From assembly GCA_030622295.1 (NCBI GenBank), contig JAUXGI010000002.1, positions 1 through 17,086 of the forward strand: a DNA stretch of 17,086 bases. Reading direction: 5' to 3'. The stretch is from Planctomycetota bacterium. GTDB lineage: Bacteria; Planctomycetota; B129-G9. A program made the translations under genes and the position numbers. Below, piece by piece: positions 1 through 6,500 of this stretch; the stretch's first letter is position 1; every line of letters starts with the position of its first letter. The notes beneath the pieces were generated by a model. That model did no database searches. It was not told the origin of the DNA and saw only the letters and a program-made list of their open reading frames with translations.

Positions 1-18
1 ACTTGTCGGGGCGGGAAA

Positions 19-67
19 GGGTCTGACTCCCCGAGCCGCCCCAGGCGGACTTCCGAAGCAATGCGGG
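19..67 (+). repeat. Dispersed GGGGTCTGAC repeat, copy A
   Basis: This copy carries the core GGGTCTGACTCCCCGAGCC at 19-37 and ends in AATGCGGGC around 59-67. Other copies in this window end with the same tail (GAAATGCGG). The middle segment differs from the other copies. It lies downstream of the hydE stop, beyond the terminator. Its left side may continue outside the window. No transposase is nearby. Confidence 0.6.
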
Positions 68-76
68 CCGAAAGGG

Positions 77-99
77 AAAAAGCGGCCAGGGGCCGCTTT
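77..99 (-). terminator. Rho-independent terminator after hydE
   Basis: On the minus strand a perfect 9-bp stem (AAAGCGGCC / GGCCGCTTT, loop CCT) runs from 99 to 79 and leads into a T run at 81-77. It lies about 75 bases past the hydE stop codon. This is the expected place for the end of the whole hydrogenase transcript. The + strand reading lacks a strong T tract, so termination is read as minus-strand. Confidence 0.7.
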
Positions 100-132
100 C
101 TGCGTGTTCTGCGCCATTCTGCGCCTTCTGCG
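98..132. repeat. Short degenerate tandem repeat, TTCTGCG x4
   Basis: The heptamer TTCTGCG occurs at 98-104, 107-113, 117-123 and 126-132, a period of 9-10 bases. It starts at the edge of the terminator stem and ends about 40 bases from the hydE stop. I see no coding potential and know of no function. Confidence 0.55.
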
Positions 133-172
133 TTCTATGATACAAGGCCCGTGAAAAGCCGGTCAACCCGCG

Positions 173-1189
173 TCAGACGGCATGCTTGAGAGTGTGACCG
201 TAGCCTGTCGAAATGGGGCGGTTGAGCGATTCGGCCATCCGGCGTATGCGGGCGATGTTTCTCTCCGGAGTTTCGAGAGACTCGGCCTTGTCGGGGTAAA
301 TCTCGTAGCGGGCACGGTACTTCACCGGCGTTATGTTGGGCATGACGACGTTCGCGCCGCATTGCAGGGCCTTGTATCGTCCTCCGGGGTCCGATGTCGC
401 CAGAGCCGTAGTCGCGGGAATATGCACGTCTTTCAACAGGATTCGCGTGAGAGCGATTACCCTGAGCGCCAGTTCAGACGAGCCGTCCGAGTATCCTGCC
501 AGCGGTGTCCGGCTGTGAGCGATGAACGGCCCGATGCCGACCATGTCAACGTCCAGTTCCCTGAACAGCAAAATGTCGTCTGCAAGGTCCTCTATCGTCT
601 GGCCCGGCAGGCCCACTATGTTGCCGCTCCCTGTCTGATAACCCAGGCTCTTGAGTTCTTCCAGGCAGGCGATGCGTTCCTCGAAGTCGTCGTCGGGATG
701 GAGTTTCTGGAAGAGACGGCGGTTGGTCGTCTCATGCTTCAGCAGGAAACGGTCCGCACCCGCGTCACGCATCGCCCTGTATTCAAGTGCGGGCCGCTCG
801 CCGATTGACAGGGTTACGGCGACATCGCACTCCGATTTTATTCGCCGGATGATGCCGCACATCCTTTGCGCGTCGTAGTAAGTGTCTTCGCCGCTCTGGA
901 GGACTATGGTCTTTGCGCCCTGCGCGGCGCCTTTTTTCGCCGCTTCGACTATCTCGGCCGCCGTCATTCTATAACGCTGCAACCCGCTGTTGGACGCGCA
1001 CAGTCCACAGTAGGCACAGTTGCGGCGGCAATGGTTTGAAAACTCGATTATCCCCCGGAGGTGTATCTCGTCGCCGACATGGCGCCTGCGCGTGTCGTCC
1101 GCCAGGCGCCACAGTTCCTTAAGACGCGCCCCGTCGGTCTCGCACAGCCAGCCTTCGATTTCCCTGCTTGTTGTCCCGTCGTCAAACAC
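173..1189 (-). CDS. hydE: HydE, radical SAM maturase of the [FeFe]-hydrogenase H-cluster
   Basis: HydE is one of three enzymes that build the diiron subcluster of the H-cluster. The radical SAM motif CxxxCxxC is at C54, C58 and C61 (NHCRRNCAYCGL), in a TIM-barrel protein of 338 residues, close to the usual length. Typical HydE stretches follow, such as QSGED near 98-102 and GNIVGLPGQT near 193. The C-terminal region has no Cys cluster, so the accessory Fe-S site of some HydE proteins seems absent; it is considered dispensable. The start is GTG at 1189, overlapping the hydF stop by 8 bases, with an AAAAGG ribosome site inside hydF, which implies coupling. It is the last gene of the unit, and a terminator follows. 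The product assignment is secure; the GTG start is the best available. Confidence 0.95.
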   Translation of the reverse strand: MFDDGTTSREIEGWLCETDGARLKELWRLADDTRRRHVGDEIHLRGIIEFSNHCRRNCAYCGLCASNSGLQRYRMTAAEIVEAAKKGAAQGAKTIVLQSGEDTYYDAQRMCGIIRRIKSECDVAVTLSIGERPALEYRAMRDAGADRFLLKHETTNRRLFQKLHPDDDFEERIACLEELKSLGYQTGSGNIVGLPGQTIEDLADDILLFRELDVDMVGIGPFIAHSRTPLAGYSDGSSELALRVIALTRILLKDVHIPATTALATSDPGGRYKALQCGANVVMPNITPVKYRARYEIYPDKAESLETPERNIARIRRMAESLNRPISTGYGHTLKHAV

Positions 1190-2432
1190 GTGCGGCCTTT
1201 TTCTGTTTCAAGAAAGATTGGCAGACTTCGAGCGCAGCCGGGAAAGGCCCCAGCGCACGGTCCAGTATTCCCAGACTGTAGGCTATGACAAGGCCGTAAT
1301 TCGTCACCGGTACTCCCGCCTGGCGACACAGGAGCAGGCGGCTGAGCATCTCGCGCCGGTTCCACATGCACGCGCCGCAATGAATGACTATCTTGTAGGG
1401 TGAAAGGTCTTCGGGAAAGTCGTGTCCCTGTGTGGTGGTGAAGTTGAGTTTGCCGCCGACGTACTGCGTCAGCCAGCGGGGAATCTTCACGCGGCCTATG
1501 TCGTCGGCTATCGGATGGTGCGAGCAGGCCTCGGCGATGAGAACGTTATCGCCCGGCCGGAGGTCTTCTATGGCCAGTGTGCCTTCCGTCTGCAAAACCA
1601 GGTCGCCCTTGAAGCGCGAAAATAAGATGGAGAAACTTGTGAGCGGTATCTCGTGCGGTGTGTCGGCGGAAACCTTCAGAAAGGCCTGCGAATCGGTCAC
1701 TACAAGTTTCGGCGGACGCTTCAGCCTCTCGAGCGCAGCGCGCAGTTCGCGCTCTCCGACCACAACGCAGGATGCGTTACCGTCGAGGATGTCGCGGATT
1801 GCCTGCACCTGGGGCAGGATAAGCCTGCCTTTGGGGGCCTCCTTGTCGATGGGCACTACAAGGACGGCCATCTCGCCCGGTCCGACCAGGTCGGAGAGAA
1901 TCACGGGGTTGTCCACAAAATCGGCCGGCGCCATGTCGAGCAGCGCCTGACGGAAGTCCAGGATGCCCCTGCCCTGTGATGCGACCGTCTCTACTATATG
2001 TATCTTCTCTTCCTTTAGCCGCGCCACTTCCCGGGCGGGGGGGGGCACAAGGTCTGTTTTATTAAAAACGGCCACGGCCGGGATATCCCGCCTTGTGAGT
2101 TCCTCCAGTATTCCCTTTTCGAACTCTCCCCATTCGCCGTCGGTTACGATAACACCCAGGTCGGCGCGGTCAAAGACGCTGCGTGTCTTCCTGGTTCTCA
2201 GTTCGCCGAGCGCTCCAACGTCGTCGATGCCCGCCGTGTCTATGAAGAGCACGGGGCCGAGGGGAAGCAACTCCATGGGTTTTTCCACGGGGTCGGTCGT
2301 GGTCCCGGCGCACTCCGAGACTATCGAAACCTGTTGCCGTGTGATCGCGTTCAACAGGCTCGACTTGCCGACGTTCCGCCGGCCGAACAGTCCTATGTGA
2401 AGGCGAAAGCCCTTTGGTGTTCCCCTGGCCAT
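1182..2432 (-). CDS. hydF: HydF, GTPase scaffold for H-cluster assembly
   Basis: HydF carries the [2Fe] precursor made by HydE and HydG and delivers it to apo-HydA. The N-terminal GTPase domain shows a P-loop GRRNVGKS (17-24), switch Thr residues (44-46), DTAG (65-68) and NKTD (124-127). The C-terminal Fe-S domain has the HydF pattern CxH-x45-HCxxC: C303, H305, H351, C352, C355. The protein is 416 residues, normal for the family. The start ATG at 2432 has an AGAGG site upstream and gives the expected N-terminus just before the P-loop. The gene lies 71 bases after the TM1266-type gene and overlaps hydE. No key residue is missing. Confidence 0.96.
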   Translation of the reverse strand: MARGTPKGFRLHIGLFGRRNVGKSSLLNAITRQQVSIVSECAGTTTDPVEKPMELLPLGPVLFIDTAGIDDVGALGELRTRKTRSVFDRADLGVIVTDGEWGEFEKGILEELTRRDIPAVAVFNKTDLVPPPAREVARLKEEKIHIVETVASQGRGILDFRQALLDMAPADFVDNPVILSDLVGPGEMAVLVVPIDKEAPKGRLILPQVQAIRDILDGNASCVVVGERELRAALERLKRPPKLVVTDSQAFLKVSADTPHEIPLTSFSILFSRFKGDLVLQTEGTLAIEDLRPGDNVLIAEACSHHPIADDIGRVKIPRWLTQYVGGKLNFTTTQGHDFPEDLSPYKIVIHCGACMWNRREMLSRLLLCRQAGVPVTNYGLVIAYSLGILDRALGPFPAALEVCQSFLKQKKAARV

Positions 2433-2503
2433 CGGCGCTGCCTCTTGGGTGCGGCCAAAGTGAGCGGGGCAGGCGTTTCGCGTCTCGTCGGAGTGCGTGA
2501 ATG

Positions 2504-2779
2504 CTACCCGCCCGCGGTTCCATGACGCTCGAAAACCATTGTCTTGACTTCTACACCTTCGACGGCGTTCAGTTTCTTCGCCAACTCATCGGCTTTGGAC
2601 TCGTCGCCGAAGACCTCAAGGATGATAACACCTGCCGGGGAGCATAAGTTGGCATCGACTTCGTGCAGTCCGATGCGCGTCTTGATGTAGCAGCCGTATT
2701 CCGTGAATATCTTCTGTGCCTCCGTGGCATGTTCGACGCGCCCGGTAACGTGAACCCCCAATATGATGCGCTTGTCCAT
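2504..2779 (-). CDS. TM1266-family iron-only hydrogenase system regulator
   Basis: This 91-residue protein matches the small TM1266-type proteins found beside hydrogenase maturation genes. They have a ferredoxin-like/ACT-like fold and a presumed regulatory role that is not well established. The N-terminus (DKRIILGVHVTGR) and the later INLCSPAG-like stretch with IILEVFGDE fit the family. The start is set by an AAAGGAG site five bases before ATG 2779. A GTG two codons upstream would sit against the ribosome site and is rejected. It lies between hydG and hydF, as in other maturation clusters. Regulation of or by this protein cannot be read from sequence. Confidence 0.85.
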   Translation of the reverse strand: MDKRIILGVHVTGRVEHATEAQKIFTEYGCYIKTRIGLHEVDANLCSPAGVIILEVFGDESKADELAKKLNAVEGVEVKTMVFERHGTAGG

Positions 2780-2805
2780 GCACACTCCTTTCGCATTTCA
2801 TTTTT

Positions 2806-2850
2806 TCTACTGTCACCTAAAGGGGTCTGACCCCTTTAGGTGACAGTAGA
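2806..2850. repeat. Perfect 45-bp palindrome (20-5-20) between hydG and the TM1266-type gene
   Basis: The two 20-base arms (2806-2825 and 2831-2850) are exact reverse complements around the loop TCTGA. The centre is GGGGTCTGACCCC, the core of the dispersed repeat family in this window, but the outer arms are unique here. On the minus strand the second arm ends next to an A run (minus-strand 2806-2801), not a T run, so it is not a classical minus-strand terminator. On the + strand no T run follows. It would form a very stable hairpin in the transcript, 16 bases past the hydG stop. Confidence 0.9.
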
Positions 2851-2866
2851 CGAGTAGATGGGCCGG

Positions 2867-4294
2867 TTAGAAATAGAGGTCGTGTTCGCCGTTCTCTATT
2901 CTGGCGAGGCGCTTCTCGGCTTCAGCCTGCAATCGCTCGTACACGTCGCGCAGCTTTTCCTTTATCACATTTTCGCCGAGTTCTTTCGTGGATGGCGAGG
3001 CATAGTCGACCAGATATTCCCGGAGAGTCAGCAGGGCGTTGGGCAGGCAGAAGTTCTGTATCTCGCTGGGTTTGGCCAGCGACATGAAATCATGGCCCGT
3101 CCTTCCGAGTCTGTAGCATGCCGTGCAGAAACTCGGCACGAAGCCGTCTCTGCACAACTCGGCGATAACCTCGTCGAGCGAGCGCGTGTCGTGGATGGTG
3201 AACTGTTCGACATCCGGAAGGTGCTCCTTGTGCTCCTTGTAAGCGCCCGGGTAGGTGCGGGAGCCGGCGCTGATTTGCGACACGCCCAGTTTGAAGGCCT
3301 CGTTGCGCATCTCCGAAGTCTCGCGCGTCGTCAGTATCATGCCCGTGTAGGGCACGGCCAGGCGCAGGATTGCCACGACACGCTTGAAGGTTTCATCATC
3401 GACCGGATGCGGCGGACTGTTTGCCGCCGGCGCATTGAGGGCGGGTTCGAGGCGCGGCACGGAGATGGTGTGCGGGCCGACGCCGAATTTCTCCTCGAGG
3501 TGGTTGCAGTGGGCCAGGAGAGCAAGCACCTCCCACCTGATGTCATAGAGACCGAACAGCAGCCCGATGCCCATATCGTCGATGCCGGCCTCAAACGCGC
3601 GGTCCATGGCGGTTACCCGCCAGTTGTAGTCGGACTTCGGGCCCGACGGATGCATTATCCTGTAGGTTTCACGGTGATATGTTTCCTGGAACGACTGGAA
3701 CGTTCCGATTCCGAAACTTTTCAGCACCCTCAGTTCGTCCACCGTCATCGGCGCGGCGTTGACGTTTATGCGCCTGATTTGCGACTCCCCGTCACGCGCC
3801 GCGTAGACCGTCTCGATGGATTCGCCGATGTACTCGATTGTGGACTTATGCGGGTGTTCTCCGAAAACGACGAGCAGCCTCTTGTGGCCTTCCTGAAGCA
3901 GGATTTCCGTTTCTTCGCGTATCTCGTCGGGCGTCAGGGCCCTGCGTCTCAACTCCGTATTGTCCCGCCTGAAGGCGCAATACAGGCAGTTGTTGACGCA
4001 ATAATTCGATATGTAGAGAGGCGCAAAGAGTACCAGGCGCTTGCCGTAGATGTGTTCCTTGACATGACGGGCGGTTTTGAAGAGCGCCTCGTCGAGTTCC
4101 GGGTCATGTGTCTGAAGGAGGAGGGCGGTCTCTTCCATCGAGAGGCCTTTCCGTTCCTTCGCCTTTTCGATAACTTCCAGGGCGCGCTTCTTGTCCGGCT
4201 TCGAGGTGCGGGCAAGAATGTCGTTTATCTTTGCCTCATCGATGAAAGAGTCGGCAACGCGCGGCCCGTTCTCAATAATCGTAAGCGGATTCAT
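2867..4294 (-). CDS. hydG: HydG, radical SAM tyrosine lyase making CO and cyanide for the H-cluster
   Basis: HydG cleaves tyrosine and delivers an Fe(CO)2CN unit for the H-cluster. The radical SAM CxxxCxxC is at C99, C103 and C106 (NYCVNNCLYCAF). The C-terminal second-cluster motif CxxC-x22-C is at C390, C393 and C416, which separates HydG from ThiH. At 475 residues it is full length. The start ATG 4294 overlaps the stop of the upstream hybrid kinase as ATGA, so it is probably translationally coupled to it; this is an unusual link between a maturase and a kinase gene. A palindrome lies just past its stop codon. The identification is secure. Confidence 0.97.
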   Translation of the reverse strand: MNPLTIIENGPRVADSFIDEAKINDILARTSKPDKKRALEVIEKAKERKGLSMEETALLLQTHDPELDEALFKTARHVKEHIYGKRLVLFAPLYISNYCVNNCLYCAFRRDNTELRRRALTPDEIREETEILLQEGHKRLLVVFGEHPHKSTIEYIGESIETVYAARDGESQIRRINVNAAPMTVDELRVLKSFGIGTFQSFQETYHRETYRIMHPSGPKSDYNWRVTAMDRAFEAGIDDMGIGLLFGLYDIRWEVLALLAHCNHLEEKFGVGPHTISVPRLEPALNAPAANSPPHPVDDETFKRVVAILRLAVPYTGMILTTRETSEMRNEAFKLGVSQISAGSRTYPGAYKEHKEHLPDVEQFTIHDTRSLDEVIAELCRDGFVPSFCTACYRLGRTGHDFMSLAKPSEIQNFCLPNALLTLREYLVDYASPSTKELGENVIKEKLRDVYERLQAEAEKRLARIENGEHDLYF

Positions 4295-5805
4295 CGCTCG
4301 CCTCCGCGAAACAGGACCGTAAAAGTAGTGCCTTTGCCGGGTTCGCTCTCTACTGAAATCTCCCCGTAGTAGGCGTCGACTATCTTCTTCACAATCGCCA
4401 GGCCGAGGCCGGTGCCGCCTATTCTCTTTGTGCCCTCGTTGCGAATCCTGTAGAACTCATCGAATACGTTGTCCAGGTGCCGCCGGGGGATGCCGACTCC
4501 CGTGTCGTTAACGACGATTTCCACGCTCCCATCGCAGTCGGTGCAACTGACCGTGACCCTGCCGCCTTCCTTGTTGTATTTTACCGCATTTGATATCAGA
4601 TTTGTGAACAGTTTAACCATGTCGTCGCGGTCCGCCGACATGGCCGCTTCGCAATCGACCTGTCCGGTGTCTATCGTGATGCCTCTTTCTTTCGCAAGGT
4701 CTCTCTGCGTGGCGACGGCGTCCTCAATTGCATCCTTCAGGAGCATCCTTTCCTTGTTCCTGGCGATGGCGCCGGCTTCCAGCGCGGAGAAGTTCAACAG
4801 GTCGTCTATCATCTTCCTCGCGCCTTCGGCGCGGCTCCTCATACGCCCCAGCGCTTCCCTTGCCTTGTCTCCCTTGAAAGTTCCCTTTAGAACAAGTTCA
4901 GCGAAGTTTTCTATCGCCGCGAGGGGCGATTTCAGTTCGTGCGAAACCATTGAAATGAAGGCCGCTTTTGCCTTTTCCAGTTGTTTCAGTTCCGTTATGT
5001 CACCCAGCACAATCACCGCGCCCAGCGCCGAGCCGGTGTCGTCAAGGAAGGGCGCGATGTTTGCCATTGCCGCCCTGTTGTCCCGGAGTGTGATTTCCTT
5101 GCCTGTAACTTCGCGAAACTCGTCGGTGTCGGACAGCACGCCCCGCACCAACTCGAGCAGTCGGGGGTTCTCAAGGCAGTCTCCCAGGGGCGTGCCGACC
5201 GCCGGCATTTCCTGTTTTCGAAACATCGCCATCGCCGCCGGGTTGGCCAGCGCAAACTGTTGATGCCTGTTGACGACAATCAGCGCGTCGGTCATGTGAT
5301 TGATGATTGCACGGCATCTGTTGCGCTCGCGGCATATCTCCAGCAGGTCCCGTTCGCGCTCTTCCTGCAAGCGCTTCGTCCGCAGCGAGAGCCGCCGCTT
5401 CTCCAGGCCTTTTCGGATGAGCAGCAGCAACTCGTCAGGCGTGAACGGCTTCGGCACGTAGCCGTACGCCCCCTGGCGGGTGGCCTGGATGGCCGTTTCC
5501 AGAGTCGCGTAGGCCGTGATAACGATGGTTATGATTTCCGGGTCGTGTTCACGGATTTTGCTCAGCACCTGGATGCCGTCCATCCCCGGCATTTTCAGGT
5601 CAACCAGCGCGAGGTCGAAGGGGTCCTGTTTCCTTGTTGCCATCGCGCAGCCGTCGAGTCCGTCCGCTGCGACCTCGACGGCGTAACCTTCGGACGCGAG
5701 AATCTTGCGACAGCCGTCGCGTATACCCGGTTCGTCGTCAACAACGAGGATACGGGCTTTCTCGCCCTCAGTGCCGTGCTCCAGATGTGCAGACGCCTCC
5801 TTCAT
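4291..5805 (-). CDS. Hybrid receiver-PAS-histidine kinase
   Basis: This 504-residue cytoplasmic protein has no membrane segment. An N-terminal receiver (about 18-132) has acidic residues D23/D24, phospho-acceptor D69 (LVDLKMPG), T97 and K119. A PAS-like domain (about 161-270) follows, then HisKA with H289 (VSHELKSP) and HATPase_c with N406, D434 (DTGVG) and GGTGLGL at 463-469. The receiver-first order suggests it takes phosphate or a signal from another kinase and passes it on. The likely donor is the H-cluster-like kinase encoded two genes upstream. The start ATG 5805 has a GGAGAA site; the in-frame ATG 15 codons upstream lacks one and reads out of a repeat. It overlaps hydG by four bases. 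The domain call is firm; partners are inferred. Confidence 0.9.
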   Translation of the reverse strand: MKEASAHLEHGTEGEKARILVVDDEPGIRDGCRKILASEGYAVEVAADGLDGCAMATRKQDPFDLALVDLKMPGMDGIQVLSKIREHDPEIITIVITAYATLETAIQATRQGAYGYVPKPFTPDELLLLIRKGLEKRRLSLRTKRLQEERERDLLEICRERNRCRAIINHMTDALIVVNRHQQFALANPAAMAMFRKQEMPAVGTPLGDCLENPRLLELVRGVLSDTDEFREVTGKEITLRDNRAAMANIAPFLDDTGSALGAVIVLGDITELKQLEKAKAAFISMVSHELKSPLAAIENFAELVLKGTFKGDKAREALGRMRSRAEGARKMIDDLLNFSALEAGAIARNKERMLLKDAIEDAVATQRDLAKERGITIDTGQVDCEAAMSADRDDMVKLFTNLISNAVKYNKEGGRVTVSCTDCDGSVEIVVNDTGVGIPRRHLDNVFDEFYRIRNEGTKRIGGTGLGLAIVKKIVDAYYGEISVESEPGKGTTFTVLFRGGER

Positions 5806-5844
5806 GGTTCTCCAACGCAAGGTGGTGAAACGGTCGCCGCTAAG

Positions 5845-5913
5845 CCGCATTTCTCACCACGAGAGAGACGAGGCTCGGGGAGTCAGACCCCTTCCGCCCC
5901 GCCTTGCGGGGTC
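5845..5913 (-). repeat. Dispersed GGGGTCTGAC repeat, copy C, with flanking hairpin
   Basis: On the minus strand this reads GGGGTCTGACTCCCCGAGCC (5891-5872), a short variable spacer, then GTGAGAAATGCGG ending at 5845. Next to it, GACCCC (5886-5891) can pair with GGGGTC (5908-5913), in competition with CCCCGC (5897-5902)/GCGGGG (5906-5911). The 22 bases at 5869-5890 are identical to 16580-16601. It lies in the 240-base gap between the lone receiver gene and the hybrid kinase gene. Confidence 0.8.
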
Positions 5914-5972
5914 TTTTACTTCCGGTTCGCATGACTTCGCAGACGGTATCCGAGGACACCGAGCGTGAAAGG

Positions 5973-5992
5973 AAAAGGCAGCCGAAGGCTGC
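5973..5992 (-). terminator. Possible weak terminator or attenuator between receiver and hybrid kinase
   Basis: On the minus strand a 6-bp stem, GCAGCC-TTC-GGCTGC (5992-5978), is followed by C and four T (5977-5973). The stem is short and the T tract is interrupted, so full termination is doubtful. Placed mid-unit, it could reduce read-through into the kinase and maturase genes. Confidence 0.4.
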
Positions 5993-6013
5993 TCCTCGGC
6001 GTCTGACCCCCTC
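5992..6013 (+). repeat. Half-site of the dispersed repeat (CTCCTCGGCGTCTGACCCCC)
   Basis: These 22 bases are identical to 16620-16641. Both follow a GGCTCGGGGAGTCAGACCC copy on the same strand, 123 bases earlier here and 40 bases earlier at the other site. The element therefore looks bipartite with a spacer of variable length. It lies 32 bases beyond the stop of the lone receiver gene. Confidence 0.75.
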
Positions 6014-6045
6014 CAGTGAAAACGACTTTCCGCAACAGAAATTAC

Positions 6046-6444
6046 TTAGAGCAGCCGCTGAATGTTCTCAAGGAGTTCGTTGGATTTGAGAGGCTTTTCG
6101 AGAAAGATGTCCACCGGCAGCCAGGTTTCATCCTTGTCGTACTTCCACGGGAACCCGGCTTTCTGGTTGATTGCGGTCAGCATTATCAGTGGTATGCTCC
6201 TTGTGTCCGGGTTCTTGCGGAGTCGTCTGGCTATGTCGAAGCCTTCATCAATTGTGCTCATCATCACATCCAGCACGATAAGGTTGGGCCTCTCGTTGAG
6301 CGCCTTCGTCAGCCCGTCTTCGCCGTTCAGTGCGTAGGAGACGCTGTAGCCGCCTTCTTCGAGGATGGCTTTGTTTACCTCGATAAAGTCCATGTCGTCG
6401 TCTATCACGAGGATCTTCTTCTCGTTCTTGTCGTCGGCTGTCAT
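6046..6444 (-). CDS. Single-domain response regulator (receiver only)
   Basis: This 132-residue protein is a lone receiver with no output domain. D15/D16 form the acidic pocket, D59 (LIVLDVMM) is the phospho-acceptor, T90 the switch Thr and K117 the conserved Lys (FLEKP). The T90-K117 interval contains a Trp- and charge-rich insert (about 96-110) and is longer than in CheY. A GGAGGA site precedes ATG 6444; the longer ORF start is not supported. It follows the H-cluster-like kinase gene by 56 bases and is its most likely phosphorylation partner. It probably acts by protein contact or as a shuttle in a relay to the hybrid kinase or the sigma-54 activator. That role is inference. Confidence 0.88.
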   Translation of the reverse strand: MTADDKNEKKILVIDDDMDFIEVNKAILEEGGYSVSYALNGEDGLTKALNERPNLIVLDVMMSTIDEGFDIARRLRKNPDTRSIPLIMLTAINQKAGFPWKYDKDETWLPVDIFLEKPLKSNELLENIQRLL

Positions 6445-6482
6445 GGCTGGTTCCTCCAAAAGGCCGTCTCTGCAAAGGTCTG

Positions 6483-6499
6483 TTCGCAAACGTTGCGAA
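6483..6499. repeat. 17-bp perfect inverted repeat TTCGCAA-ACG-TTGCGAA
   Basis: The 7-bp arms are exact and lie directly after the stop codon of the H-cluster-like kinase (TAA at 6503-6501), 39 bases before the receiver start. There is no T tract, so it is not a terminator. It could be a protein-binding operator or a small RNA hairpin. No DNA-binding protein inside the unit is an obvious partner. Confidence 0.6.
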
Positions 6500-6500
6500 G

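Noticed and set aside
2858..4369. 503-codon open frame on the + strand
   Set aside because: Antisense shadow of hydG; the minus frame has all HydG Cys motifs.
5897..5917. Hairpin CCCCGC-CTT-GCGGGG followed by TCTTTT as a + strand terminator
   Set aside because: No + strand gene exists here to terminate. The stem belongs to the dispersed repeat and competes with a GACCCC/GGGGTC pairing.
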